From assembly GCF_016592575.1 (NCBI RefSeq), contig NZ_AP017470.1, positions 62,001 to 126,000 on the forward strand: 64,000 bases of DNA. The letters run 5' to 3'. Of the stretch, positions 1 through 8,361 are shown one piece after another (positions within the stretch are counted from its first letter, which is position 1; each line of letters opens with the position of its first letter). The stretch comes from Thermotomaculum hydrothermale (GTDB lineage Bacteria > Acidobacteriota > Holophagae > Thermotomaculales > Thermotomaculaceae). Both the position numbers and the translations under genes were made by a program. Under the pieces are notes generated by a model, which was given only the letters and a program-made list of their open reading frames with translations, was not told where the DNA came from and did not search any database.

Positions 1-1
1 T

Positions 2-508
2 GAAAAGCAAATAGAACAAACGGAACAATTAATACACTCTCAAATAAACAAAGATGCCGACTTTAAAGAAATGTACAATCTGCTATTAACCGTCCCCGGA
101 ATGGGGAAAATAACTTCTGCCGCATTTATCTCAAGGGTAGGAAAAAACATAGAAAGATTTAAAAATGTACGCAAACTCATATCCTACTTCGGCCAATGCC
201 CTAAAATAAGAGAAAGCGGAGGCAAAACAATAGGCAATCAGGGAATAACCAAACAGGGAAACGGAATGCTCAGGGGATACCTCTCACAGGTGGCAATAGC
301 TGCTTTAAGATCAAAAAGTTATAACTCCATACCGCTAAAAAAATGGTATGAAAACATAAAAAGAAGAAAAGGCTGGAAAAAAGCAAGAGTGGCATTATCA
401 AGAAAAATAGCGGCAATATGCTACGGGGTACTTATACACAAAAGGCCGTATAACCCAATGCTTGTAACGGGAGAAAACAAATGTGAGAAACCATTGATAA
501 CAACTTAA
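2..508 (+). CDS. IS110-family transposase, C-terminal part
   Basis: The reading frame is open from base 2 to the TAA at 506-508, so the gene is cut by the window edge and only about 168 residues are visible. They form the Transposase_20 (PF02371) region: a helix-hairpin-helix-like LLTVPGMGKITSA segment, then YFGQCPKIRESGGK and GITKQGNGMLRGYL. The Ser of the ESG motif sits where the catalytic serine of IS110 recombinases is expected; the N-terminal RuvC-like DEDD domain lies upstream of the window. Proteins of this family act with a structured RNA encoded in the same element to choose donor and target DNA. The visible part has no frameshift, so the element may be active. Confidence 0.88.
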   Translation, partial: EKQIEQTEQLIHSQINKDADFKEMYNLLLTVPGMGKITSAAFISRVGKNIERFKNVRKLISYFGQCPKIRESGGKTIGNQGITKQGNGMLRGYLSQVAIAALRSKSYNSIPLKKWYENIKRRKGWKKARVALSRKIAAICYGVLIHKRPYNPMLVTGENKCEKPLITT

Positions 509-510
509 AG

Positions 511-709
511 CAGGGAGCGGTTCGCCTTTCAATCAGGCGATTCCATTTAAGCCGGGACACCCTGTCAGAATTCATGTGCATATAAGCACTAAATTTTGTT
601 TAGGAACCGGCTTATGGAAAGCAAAGTGAGGCAATGACCTCGGATAAATGAATGAAGAATCCCTGATAATGCTAAAAAGCAAAGGTGAACCGATAGATAT
701 ATAACCTTT
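511..709 (+). ncRNA. Candidate bridge/seek RNA region of the IS110 element
   Basis: The non-coding stretch just 3' of the transposase holds an ordered series of stems. Arms 523-527/535-539 form 5 bp. Arms 548-555/607-614 form 8 bp and enclose two small hairpins (556-559/563-566 and 576-579/586-589). Further stems are 628-631/638-641 (4 bp) and 681-686/704-709 (6 bp). IS110-family elements are known to encode a guide RNA (bridge RNA or seekRNA) in a non-coding end, and in the IS1111 subgroup this lies 3' of the transposase. The structure is seen by eye; the guide function is inferred. The target-binding loops cannot be assigned without the left end and the empty site. Confidence 0.55.
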
Positions 710-740
710 AACCTGAATTCAAGAAAGGAGGTGAAACAAA

Positions 741-973
741 AAAATTATTTCCCCACTTGACTTTGTTTATAAATGAATTTTAGATTGAGGAAAGATTTTT
801 TTAATTAAATGATTTTTACCTTAATCCATAATTCAGCATCCAGAATCCAAAATTCATAATTTTTAATATTTATCCTGTCCTGAACCATGAACCTAAAACC
901 TTAACTTCTCTCTTTTTTGAAACATTTTTTATTTTTAAAAGTATATTTAGTTAAAATAAATGCGAGGGTGTCT
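741..973. other. AT-rich intergenic stretch without a gene
   Basis: There is no coding sequence between the IS110 tail and the ABC ATPase gene. A strong Shine-Dalgarno-like AAGGAGGTG at about 724-732 has no sensible reading frame behind it and may be a leftover of a gene cut by the insertion. Positions 820-870 show loosely repeated ATAATTC/CCAGAATCC words. A possible weak promoter (TTGAAA at 917-922, TATATT at 942-947, 19-base spacer) could serve the ABC operon. Confidence 0.4.
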
Positions 974-1888
974 ATGCTTGAAGTAAAGGAATTAAAGAAA
1001 TCTTATGGAAGTGTTCAGGCTTTGAAAGGGGTATCTTTCAAGGTTAATAAAGAGGTAATATTTGGTTTATTGGGACCAAATGGTGCAGGGAAAACAACCA
1101 CTTTTAAAATTATATCCACCCTTTTAAACCCTGATAGCGGAGAGGTTTACTGGAATGGAATGGGTATCTTTGAGAATAAGAAAAAATGGAAGAAGATAAT
1201 GGGTTATGTCCCTCAGGAGCTTGCACTTTACGATGAGTTGACTGGCCTTGAAAATATGATTTTAATGGCTGAACTATATGGGTTAAAGGGGAAGGATGCA
1301 AAAGATAGAAGTTTATTTTTGCTTGAAAAGATAGGCTTAAAAGAGAAGATGAATTTTAAGGCAAAAACTTATTCAGGCGGTATGAAGAGGAGATTGAATT
1401 TAATTATGGGAATTGTTCATAACCCTGAGATTATTCTTCTTGACGAGCCAACCGCTGGAATTGATGTTCAGACAAAGATAAAAATCTATGAGTTTATTAG
1501 AGAACTTGTAAATGAAGGAAAAACCATTCTCTATACCACACACATGCTAAAAGAGGCAGAGGAATTGTTTGATGTTGTTGGGATAATTGATGAAGGCAAT
1601 TTAAAGGCTATAGGGAAGGTTGACGATTTAATTTCAAAGTATGCACCAAATGTTATACTTGAATTAAGGTTGAGGGGCGATGATAAATCCCTTTCAGAGA
1701 TAGAGGGTTTGGGGGAATTTGATTCTGAAAAAAATTTGTTAAAACTTGAAATTCCCTCTCAAAAGGATATAGCAAAGGTTGTTGAAAATCTCAATTCAAA
1801 GAGGATTGTAATTGAGAGTATGGTGATTAAAGGCGCTTCCCTTGAAACAGTTTTTCTTAAGCTAACAGGCAAGGAGTTAAGGGATTGA
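974..1888 (+). CDS. ABC transporter ATP-binding protein (ABC-2 exporter type)
   Basis: This 304-residue ATPase would power the two permeases encoded directly downstream. The Walker A motif GPNGAGKT is at residues 34-41, followed by the Q-loop (YVPQE), the signature YSGGMKRR near 137, Walker B IILLDEPTAGID near 156 and the H-loop TTHML near 190. I chose the ATG at 974, preceded by GAGGGTG at 965-971, over an upstream ATG at 917 whose 19 extra residues do not resemble the family. The C-terminal 80 residues resemble the accessory region of drug or antibiotic exporter ATPases. The stop overlaps the start of the next gene, which suggests translational coupling. The substrate is unknown. Confidence 0.9.
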   Translation: MLEVKELKKSYGSVQALKGVSFKVNKEVIFGLLGPNGAGKTTTFKIISTLLNPDSGEVYWNGMGIFENKKKWKKIMGYVPQELALYDELTGLENMILMAELYGLKGKDAKDRSLFLLEKIGLKEKMNFKAKTYSGGMKRRLNLIMGIVHNPEIILLDEPTAGIDVQTKIKIYEFIRELVNEGKTILYTTHMLKEAEELFDVVGIIDEGNLKAIGKVDDLISKYAPNVILELRLRGDDKSLSEIEGLGEFDSEKNLLKLEIPSQKDIAKVVENLNSKRIVIESMVIKGASLETVFLKLTGKELRD

Positions 1889-3150
1889 GGGGATTTTTCA
1901 GGTTTCTGTTTTACGATTATAAATCTAAATGGGGAAACCTTATTACAATAGTTATTTTTATTGCATTGCCTATAGTTATGTCTCTTTTAATGACAGTTGT
2001 TTTTGGCAGGGGGAATAAAGAGGCTTCATTTGAACCCCCTAAAATTGCACTTGTAAACAAAGATGACGGTTTTTTGTCAAAGGGTTTTGTAAAGTTTCTT
2101 ACAAATGATGAGATGAAAAAAGAGTTTAACTTTGTTTTAACCGATTATGAAAAAGGCTATAAAGGAATGAAAGACCAGGATTACTCTGCAATTTTAATTA
2201 TTCCTGAGAAGTTTACCGATGATTTTTTAGAGGAAAAATCCCCGGAGGTTATTCTAATTAAAAACCCTTCCCAGGGGATTTATCCTGAAATGGTTGAGAC
2301 AATGCTTTCTCTAATGACAGAGGGGACAAATTATCTTTTAACCTATTACTATCCGCAATTTAAAGAGGCAAGTGAGATTTATAAGAGTATAAAAAATCAG
2401 ACAATTTTGCCAAAATTGATTTTTCTTGATTTCGGTAAGTTGAAAGATTTAGGGAAGGATTTTTTTAAAAAATCTAAAAACCTGATAGATGTGGTTAAAA
2501 ATCAATCCTTTGAGGTTAAATTTGAGAAAAGAGTAAAAGAGAAAAAGAGTAAAAGGTTTATAGATTCCCTTTTCCCCGGATATGCATTATTTTTTCTCCT
2601 GTTTTTTGCAAATATTGTTGCTGTTTCAATTGTTAAAGAAAGGGGAATGGGCATTAGCAAAAGGGTTTTGCTGACAGATTTTTCTGTAAACAAATACCTT
2701 TTAGCAAAGGTTGTATCTGGAGTTTTTTTTCTTTTCTCCCTTTCCATAGTTTTTGTTTTAAGCGGGTATTTTATTTTTCACATAAAAACTGATATGTTTT
2801 TTTTGTTGTTTTTCATTATTTTTCTTTCCTGCTTTTCCCTCTTTTCAGTATTCTTTTTAACCTCTTCCCTTGCAAAAAATGAAGCCTCTGCTTCAAACCT
2901 TGGAATGGTTGTTCTCTTTCTTATGGGTTTCACAGGCGGGGGAATGATTCCTTTAAATTTAATCCCTCAATTTCTAATTTCTTTTTCAAAGTTTTTGCCG
3001 TTTTACAGGTTAAATATGCTTTTTGCAGATTTGTTTAACAAATCAAGTTTTAATTTAGACAATGCACTTTACTCGCTTTTCTTTTCCCTTGTTGCTTATT
3101 CTTTAGGCTTTATTTTTTTTAGAAAAAAATTGATTTCAGGTGAGTTATGA
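1885..3150 (+). CDS. ABC-2 type permease, first subunit
   Basis: A 421-residue integral membrane protein with the ABC-2 layout: one N-terminal membrane segment (about 15-38), an extracytoplasmic domain of roughly 190 residues, then about five membrane segments from residue 230 to the C-terminus. It starts with TTG at 1885, overlapping the TGA of the ATPase gene; AAGGAG at 1871-1876 supports this start and no ATG lies nearby. It very likely forms a heterodimeric export channel with the next gene product. Relatives export drugs, antibiotics, sodium or wall precursors, and nothing here narrows the choice. Confidence 0.85.
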   Translation: MRGFFRFLFYDYKSKWGNLITIVIFIALPIVMSLLMTVVFGRGNKEASFEPPKIALVNKDDGFLSKGFVKFLTNDEMKKEFNFVLTDYEKGYKGMKDQDYSAILIIPEKFTDDFLEEKSPEVILIKNPSQGIYPEMVETMLSLMTEGTNYLLTYYYPQFKEASEIYKSIKNQTILPKLIFLDFGKLKDLGKDFFKKSKNLIDVVKNQSFEVKFEKRVKEKKSKRFIDSLFPGYALFFLLFFANIVAVSIVKERGMGISKRVLLTDFSVNKYLLAKVVSGVFFLFSLSIVFVLSGYFIFHIKTDMFFLLFFIIFLSCFSLFSVFFLTSSLAKNEASASNLGMVVLFLMGFTGGGMIPLNLIPQFLISFSKFLPFYRLNMLFADLFNKSSFNLDNALYSLFFSLVAYSLGFIFFRKKLISGEL

Positions 3151-4223
3151 GGGGATACTTCTTTCTTCTTTTTAAAGAGGTAAAATTAATGTTTAAAAAT
3201 AAAAGTTTTTACCTGTGGGTACTGTTTATGCCTATTTTGTTTCTCATAATTTTTTCAAGGATAGGGGGAGGGGATTCAAAAGTTAAAGTGATATTTATAG
3301 ACAAAGTGAAAAATGAGATAACGAAGGAGTTTAAGGAAAGGTTAAAAAGGGATTTTAAGATAATAATTGCGATGAAGCAATTAAAAGAGTATACCCTCAT
3401 TGAATTATCCGGTGATTTTCTGTTGAAAAACAAGGAAAATACAAAGGTAAAGGTTATTTTCCCTGAAAATATTTCAAAGGAAAGAGAGGTTTACACAAAG
3501 ATTGCAGTTTATAGAATAATGGCTGAGTTGGTTGCAAAGTATAAGTTGGGAATAAAGGATGTAAAAGAATTTGTGAGGATAAAAAAGCAGTGTGAAAAAT
3601 TACTTGAAATCCCCTGGGGAATAAGGCACACATTGCCTGCAATTATTCTAATGTTTATCCTGTTCAATGTGCTTTCAAAGGGGGTTGAAAAGTTTTTCCA
3701 ATTTAAAGAACAGGGTTTGATAGAAAGGTTTTCAGTACTCCCTCAAGGAACAAACGGGGTGTTAATATTTTTTCTTCTCTATCAGGTAACACTTGCTATG
3801 GTTGCGGTTAGTGTTATTTTTATACTTGGGGTTTTGTTTTTTAAATTTTCAATCGGGTTAAAGTATTTGATTTATCTTTATTTTATATTTTTGTTTTTTT
3901 CTATCTTTGTTGCTTCATTATCCCTTCTCATTTTCTCTCTTATTAAGAAAAAGGAAGCAGCTATTGGCTTTGGTGTTTTAATTGCAAATATACTCTGTGC
4001 ATTAGGGGGGTTATGGTGGCCTATTGAGATTGTTCCCCCATTTTTTAAAAAATTAGGGCTGGCCTTACCGACTGGTTTTACAATGAAAATTATTGACGGG
4101 TTAATTTATTACAAAATGCCTGTTAAAGAGTTGATGCCAATGGTTTTTGTTTTAATTGCAATATCTGTTTTATTCTTTTTAGCTGCAACCTTTTTCTTTT
4201 TTAAGTTTCAGGAGAAGGATTGA
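3147..4223 (+). CDS. ABC-2 type permease, second subunit
   Basis: A 358-residue permease with the same architecture as its upstream neighbour: a membrane segment near 22-38, an extracytoplasmic domain to about 155, then a cluster of hydrophobic segments to the end. The ATG at 3147 overlaps the upstream TGA by four bases. ATPase, permease and permease in one tight unit is the standard layout for heterodimeric ABC-2 exporters. No accessory membrane-fusion protein is nearby, so export probably crosses the inner membrane only. Substrate unknown. Confidence 0.85.
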   Translation: MRGYFFLLFKEVKLMFKNKSFYLWVLFMPILFLIIFSRIGGGDSKVKVIFIDKVKNEITKEFKERLKRDFKIIIAMKQLKEYTLIELSGDFLLKNKENTKVKVIFPENISKEREVYTKIAVYRIMAELVAKYKLGIKDVKEFVRIKKQCEKLLEIPWGIRHTLPAIILMFILFNVLSKGVEKFFQFKEQGLIERFSVLPQGTNGVLIFFLLYQVTLAMVAVSVIFILGVLFFKFSIGLKYLIYLYFIFLFFSIFVASLSLLIFSLIKKKEAAIGFGVLIANILCALGGLWWPIEIVPPFFKKLGLALPTGFTMKIIDGLIYYKMPVKELMPMVFVLIAISVLFFLAATFFFFKFQEKD

Positions 4224-4239
4224 GGCACAAGTATTTTTA

Positions 4240-4268
4240 TTGAAAATATATTTTTTTCAAGTAATAAT
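4240..4268 (+). promoter_or_regulatory. Probable sigma-70-type promoter of pepD
   Basis: TTGAAA at 4240-4245 is separated by 17 bases from AATAAT at 4263-4268. Each box differs from consensus at one position. The predicted start of transcription lies about 25 bases upstream of the ATG at 4300. Confidence 0.5.
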
Positions 4269-4299
4269 TAAATTGAACTTAATTTGTTAAGGAGGAGAT

Positions 4300-5757
4300 A
4301 TGAATAGAGTTTTAGAGGGTGTTAAGCCTGAAAGGTTATGGTATCACTTTGAGAATATTGCTCAAATTCCAAGGTGCTCAAAGCACGAGGAAGCGATAAG
4401 GGAATACATTATTAACTTTGCAAAGGAAAAGGGGCTTGAATACAGGGTTGATTCTATTGGAAATGTTGTGGTTATTAAGCCTGCAGATAGCGGTTATGAA
4501 AACAAGCCAACAGTTATTTTGCAGGGTCATATTGATATGGTTTGCGAGAAAAACAAGGATACAGAGCACGATTTTTCCAAAGACCCTATAAAACTGAAGG
4601 TTGAAGGAGATTGGCTTACCGCAGACGGCACAACATTGGGGGCTGACAATGGTATTGGAGTTGCTGCTGCCCTTGCTATCCTTGAGGATAAAGACTTTAA
4701 GACAGGCAGAATTGAAGCATTGTTTACAATTGACGAGGAAACTGGCTTAACAGGTGCATTCAATTTAGACCCGTCAAACCTTACAGGTAAAATCCTTATA
4801 AACCTTGATTCAGAGGAAGAAGGGGCAATTTACATTGGCTGTGCAGGTGGGAGAGATACAAAGTTTACAATGTTTGTAAGCGAAGAGGCTCCAACCTTTG
4901 AGGAAACAGGCCTTGAAGTAAAACTTACAGGGCTAAAAGGTGGGCATTCTGGATTAAATATTCACGAGGGAAGAGGGAATGCAATTAAAATGGCTGCAAG
5001 GATTTTATTTGAATTGAAAAAATCTGTTTCCTATAAGATTGCCTCTTTTGATGCAGGGGACAAGCACAATGCAATTCCAAGGGAATGCGTTTTTAAGATT
5101 GCTTTAAACAAAAATGCTGTTGGGTTGGCAAAGAGTATTATTGAATCAATGGCAAAGAAACTTCAGAACGAGTTTAAGATTGTTGAGCCTGATTTTACCT
5201 ATGAGATTAAAGATAGTAATTTACCTGAAACAACTGCTGACTTTGCATCAACAGAGGAGATGGTTAATTTGCTTATGACAATACCCCACGGTGTTTTAAT
5301 GATGAGTGCCGCTGTTGAAGGGTTGGTTGAAACTTCAACAAACCTTGCTGTTGCAAAGTTGCAGGATGACATTTTTGAGGTGCTTGCATCTCATAGGAGT
5401 TCAATTGCTTCTGCAATTGATTGGGTTGGTGATATGCACAGGGCAATTGGAGAAATCTTTGGGACAGAGGTTGAGCAGGATGAAGGGTATCCAGGCTGGA
5501 CTCCAAACCCTGATTCAGAGGTTTTAAAGCTTGCAAGGGAATCATTTAAAAAGGTTTTAGGTTATGAGCCTGAAGTTAAGGCTATCCACGCCGGGTTAGA
5601 GTGTGGAATTATCAGTGAAAAGTGTGGTGGATTGGATGCAATCTCCTTTGGACCAACAATTGAAGGTGCCCACTCACCTGATGAAAGGGTAAGCATAAAA
5701 TCAACTCAAGTTTTCTGGGATTGCCTTGTTGAACTGTTGAAGGATATAAATAAGTAG
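4300..5757 (+). CDS. pepD: Cytosol non-specific dipeptidase (M20 family, PepD-like)
   Basis: A 485-residue zinc aminoacyl-histidine dipeptidase that hydrolyses dipeptides in the cytoplasm. Metal-ligand motifs appear in the expected order: GHIDMV near residue 79, TLGADNGIG near 115, DEETGLTGA near 150, NLDSEEEG near 173 and the C-terminal HSPDERV. The inserted dimerisation (lid) domain lies between about 185 and 390 and carries GGHSGLNI. Length and motifs match the PepD/PepV-like M20C clade. The start is fixed by AAGGAGGAG a few bases upstream. The gene stands alone between the ABC operon and a terminator shared with the opposing DUF2339 gene. Confidence 0.93.
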   Translation: MNRVLEGVKPERLWYHFENIAQIPRCSKHEEAIREYIINFAKEKGLEYRVDSIGNVVVIKPADSGYENKPTVILQGHIDMVCEKNKDTEHDFSKDPIKLKVEGDWLTADGTTLGADNGIGVAAALAILEDKDFKTGRIEALFTIDEETGLTGAFNLDPSNLTGKILINLDSEEEGAIYIGCAGGRDTKFTMFVSEEAPTFEETGLEVKLTGLKGGHSGLNIHEGRGNAIKMAARILFELKKSVSYKIASFDAGDKHNAIPRECVFKIALNKNAVGLAKSIIESMAKKLQNEFKIVEPDFTYEIKDSNLPETTADFASTEEMVNLLMTIPHGVLMMSAAVEGLVETSTNLAVAKLQDDIFEVLASHRSSIASAIDWVGDMHRAIGEIFGTEVEQDEGYPGWTPNPDSEVLKLARESFKKVLGYEPEVKAIHAGLECGIISEKCGGLDAISFGPTIEGAHSPDERVSIKSTQVFWDCLVELLKDINK

Positions 5758-5772
5758 TCTTTGATAAAAAGT

Positions 5773-5802
5773 AAAAAAGAGGGGGAGTATCCCCCTTTTT
5801 TA
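5773..5802. terminator. Bidirectional intrinsic terminator between pepD and the DUF2339 gene
   Basis: An A-run, GGGGG at 5781-5785, a five-base loop, CCCCC at 5791-5795 and a T-run form a hairpin that reads as a rho-independent terminator on both strands, serving two convergent genes. Confidence 0.8.
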
Positions 5803-5817
5803 TTTCAAAATTTTTCT

Positions 5818-7629
5818 CTAATTTTCGTTTTTGTTTTCTTTTTTCCCGAATTTGTAATAGATGTACGAAGAAACTATTAGCACAATTCCTGTGATTAGAA
5901 ATGCCAGCACCCTGTACAAGGCTGAAAGGGAAATTATATCTATGAAAAACAGTTTAAAAAGCACAATGCCAAAAAGGACAAAAGCAAATATCCTGTATGC
6001 ATTGCTTGATTTTTTCAATCCTATAAAAAGGAGAATAAAGGCAAAAACAACCCACAGTGCTGTAATCCCCATTGATTGGCCTTTCTCAAATACTTTATAA
6101 AAGATAGTTGAAATCTCATAGGTTAAAAAAACTAAAATAGATAAACCTGTAAAAAAGGAACTGAATGCAGCGAATATTTTCGAATTTTTCCTTAATGCCA
6201 CCTTTGAGTTTATGCTAAATGCAGTTATTACAGCAAAGTATTCCATAATCCTTGAAGCAATGTTTTGATAATCCTTGAATGCAAAGTGGTTAAATTTAAA
6301 TCCAAGGTTTTCAAAAATGTCATAGGTTGTTGATTTAAAAAATAGCAGTAAAATCAGAGAACCGTTAAGTAAAAGAAGCCATTTTCTCTCTAAAATTCCA
6401 TAAAGGTAAATTGAAAGAATAAGGATTATGGAGAGAAATGCACTGAAATCTATAGACTTAAAGTTAAAGTAAATTCCAACAAATACAGTTAAAATTCCGG
6501 AGACAAATAAAAAGATTTTTTCTCTATTGTTAAATTTTTTCAAATAACTAATCCCTGTAAGAACTATTCCTGAAATTATGTAAAGGATTGAAGGCGAGAT
6601 TAAATGTATTCCTGAAAAAGACATTGCCTTAACCGATATTAGAGGATAGAAAAACGTTGCTATAAGGGGAGATAAAGCAAAAAGAGAATACTTTTCTTCC
6701 TCTTTAAAATAAAACAAAGCGGAAGCAAGAAATACAAGATAAAACCATATACCGAAGTAAATAAAATAAATACTTGCATTTGATTTAAAGTAAGAGTAAT
6801 ACCACATATAGAACCACATTGTTGTAAATATATTTGCGAGAATTACAATTGTGTTCCACCTTTTTTTGTATGCAAGAAAGACGGGGGCAAAGGAGAGAAC
6901 TAAAAGGTAAGAGAAAAATCCTATATCGTTTGTAATTGAGTTTTTTAGCGTTGTAAAGGTAAGGTAAGCACCGCCTATGCCAACAATAGAAACCCATTGG
7001 GAATTAAATTTAATTGCAAGAAACAAGGAAATTGCAACGAGAACAAGGTTAATTGCAAATGCCAGTAAGGTGCCGTAAAACTTATATAGAACGAAAGAGG
7101 CAAAGTTTGAGAAAAATAAAACAGCTATCCCGCCTGTTATTAAAATTACCCCAAAGATTCTATACTTTGACTTTAGATAGTATCCTATAAATGTGAGAAA
7201 CAATCCGAAAATTGCAGTAACCGTTACCCTGAAAACAGGGGTAAAAAGGTTTCTTTCAAAAGAGTATTTCAGGAAAAATGCCGATGCAAATAGAATTGCA
7301 AGAATTCCCACTGTTAAAAGGAATTTTTCTCCAAGAAATCTTTCAATAAACGGTTCTTTTTCCTTTTTTGCTGATTTTTGTATATGTTGAATCTTCACAG
7401 GTTTAACAATTTTTTCTCTCTGAATTTCTGGTAATGAAGATTCTATTTCACTTAAAGATTGTTCAATGTTAAAAATTGCCGTCTCAAAGTAATTTTTTAG
7501 ATTTTTAAGGTACTCCAAATTCTGTTTTATAAATAGAATTTGTGTATTTTCATCAGGCTTTGCATTATTGCAGTAAGGGCATTTTTGAAAATTGGAAGGA
7601 AAACTCTTCCCGCATTTAACACACTTCAT
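5818..7629 (-). CDS. DUF2339 polytopic membrane protein with N-terminal zinc ribbon
   Basis: The 603-residue product begins with a zinc-ribbon-like pair CVKC (residues 3-6) and CPYC (17-20). A charged, partly coiled stretch follows to about residue 85. From about residue 95 there are some 15 or more short hydrophobic membrane segments joined by very short loops. This matches the DUF2339 (PF10101) family of predicted membrane proteins, whose biochemical role is unknown. The gene is monocistronic and converges on pepD. The start is ATG with a G-rich segment (GGGGG) upstream on its strand. A transport or envelope role is possible but unsupported. Confidence 0.8.
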   Translation of the reverse strand: MKCVKCGKSFPSNFQKCPYCNNAKPDENTQILFIKQNLEYLKNLKNYFETAIFNIEQSLSEIESSLPEIQREKIVKPVKIQHIQKSAKKEKEPFIERFLGEKFLLTVGILAILFASAFFLKYSFERNLFTPVFRVTVTAIFGLFLTFIGYYLKSKYRIFGVILITGGIAVLFFSNFASFVLYKFYGTLLAFAINLVLVAISLFLAIKFNSQWVSIVGIGGAYLTFTTLKNSITNDIGFFSYLLVLSFAPVFLAYKKRWNTIVILANIFTTMWFYMWYYSYFKSNASIYFIYFGIWFYLVFLASALFYFKEEEKYSLFALSPLIATFFYPLISVKAMSFSGIHLISPSILYIISGIVLTGISYLKKFNNREKIFLFVSGILTVFVGIYFNFKSIDFSAFLSIILILSIYLYGILERKWLLLLNGSLILLLFFKSTTYDIFENLGFKFNHFAFKDYQNIASRIMEYFAVITAFSINSKVALRKNSKIFAAFSSFFTGLSILVFLTYEISTIFYKVFEKGQSMGITALWVVFAFILLFIGLKKSSNAYRIFAFVLFGIVLFKLFFIDIISLSALYRVLAFLITGIVLIVSSYIYYKFGKKENKNEN

Positions 7630-7703
7630 AAATCCCCCTTTTGAGACTTATTTTAAGTAGATTTTATCACAAAAAGGGGGACAAAAAAGAATATTGCCTT
7701 TTG

Positions 7704-8120
7704 TTAGGCCTCTATTATTTCGTACCTTGTTGTTATCTTTGCTGTTTTCCCTATCATAATTGATGCCGAGCAGTACTTTTCTTTTGAGAGTTTTATTGCC
7801 TGCTCAACAGCCTTCTCAGATATGTTTTCCCCGTAAATTTTATAGAGAATTTCAATCTCTGTAAAAACCTTTGGATGGGTGTCAGCCCTTTTGGCACTGA
7901 CTTCAACCTCAAAGTTTTTAACATTTTGCTTTTTCTTTTTCAAAATAACAACAACATCAAATGCGGTGCATCCGGCAGTGCCTAAAAGAACATACTGCAT
8001 AGGAGTTGGGGCTGTGTCGTCACCGTGAGAGGTTTTTGGAGCATCCATCTTAATTTTGTGCCCGTTCTCTGTTTCAGCCTCAAATTGCAGGTTTTGTATC
8101 CATCTGATTTTCCCCTTCAT
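7704..8120 (-). CDS. OsmC/Ohr family thiol peroxidase-like protein
   Basis: A 138-residue OsmC-family protein. The two redox cysteines expected in the family are present, Cys51 in GTAGCTAFDV and Cys117 in EKYCSAS, so the thiol peroxidase mechanism is likely intact. OsmC proteins are small cytoplasmic homodimers that reduce organic hydroperoxides. This one looks closer to the generic YhfA-like OsmC branch than to Ohr. An AGGAGGAATT ribosome binding site sits just before the ATG. The gene is followed by the separately transcribed DUF2339 gene on the same strand, about 75 bases away. Confidence 0.87.
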   Translation of the reverse strand: MKGKIRWIQNLQFEAETENGHKIKMDAPKTSHGDDTAPTPMQYVLLGTAGCTAFDVVVILKKKKQNVKNFEVEVSAKRADTHPKVFTEIEILYKIYGENISEKAVEQAIKLSKEKYCSASIMIGKTAKITTRYEIIEA

Positions 8121-8165
8121 AATTCCTCCTGAATTAATTTTTTACTACCTAACGATTATATAAGA

Positions 8166-8192
8166 AAACCTGCCTTAAATTAAGACAGGTTT
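8166..8192. repeat. Imperfect inverted repeat between osmC-like and biotin carboxylase genes
   Basis: AAACCTG at 8166-8172 pairs with CAGGTTT at 8186-8192. After one mismatch, CTTA at 8174-8177 pairs with TAAG at 8181-8184 around a 3-base loop. There is no T-run, so it is not a normal terminator. It lies in the promoter region shared by the divergent genes and could be an operator. The rest of 8121-8361 shows nothing else clear. Confidence 0.4.
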
Positions 8193-8361
8193 ATGGAAGG
8201 AGGGCGCTTTCTTTCGAAATGCAACTATATAGACGCCTTTTTTAGATAAAATGTTTCAAAAAAAAGTAAAAATAATCATTATTCTTAAAAAATTGCAAGT
8301 TGCGAAGAAATCAAAAATAGGCAATAATAAATTTGAACTTCAAAAGAGTAAAGAGGTGATT

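Larger units (their letters stand above)
1..740 (+). mobile_element. IS110-family insertion sequence, 3' part only
   Basis: The window opens inside an IS110-family element: the C-terminal half of its transposase is followed by about 230 bases of non-coding sequence rich in hairpins. The left end lies outside the window. The right boundary cannot be placed because IS110 elements have no long terminal inverted repeats and often no target duplication. I set it near 740, where hairpin-rich sequence gives way to AT-rich sequence. A long non-coding stretch 3' of the transposase is typical of the IS1111 subgroup, which is an inference here. Confidence 0.7.

Noticed and set aside
724-760. Small gene behind AAGGAGGTG in the IS110 flank
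   Set aside because: No start codon at a proper distance, and the only GTG frame stops after nine codons.
820-900. Loosely repeated ATAATTC/CCAGAATCC words as a CRISPR-like or regulatory repeat
   Set aside because: No regular unit length or spacing; more likely AT-rich low-complexity sequence.
917-973. N-terminal extension of the ABC ATPase
   Set aside because: The residues do not match the family, and GAGGGTG supports the ATG at 974.
5861-6100. Plus-strand frame opposite the DUF2339 gene, and many similar antisense frames (for example 10930-11334, 12205-12573, 24900-25346)
   Set aside because: They lie wholly within long genes with clear homology, have no ribosome binding sites and no recognisable products.
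8203-8242. GGCG...CGCC followed by T-run as a terminator
   Set aside because: Only four pairs with a loop of about 26 bases; too weak to call.
8251-8361. N-terminal extension of the biotin carboxylase
   Set aside because: Low-complexity Lys/Ile-rich sequence without a ribosome binding site; the family start is at 8362.
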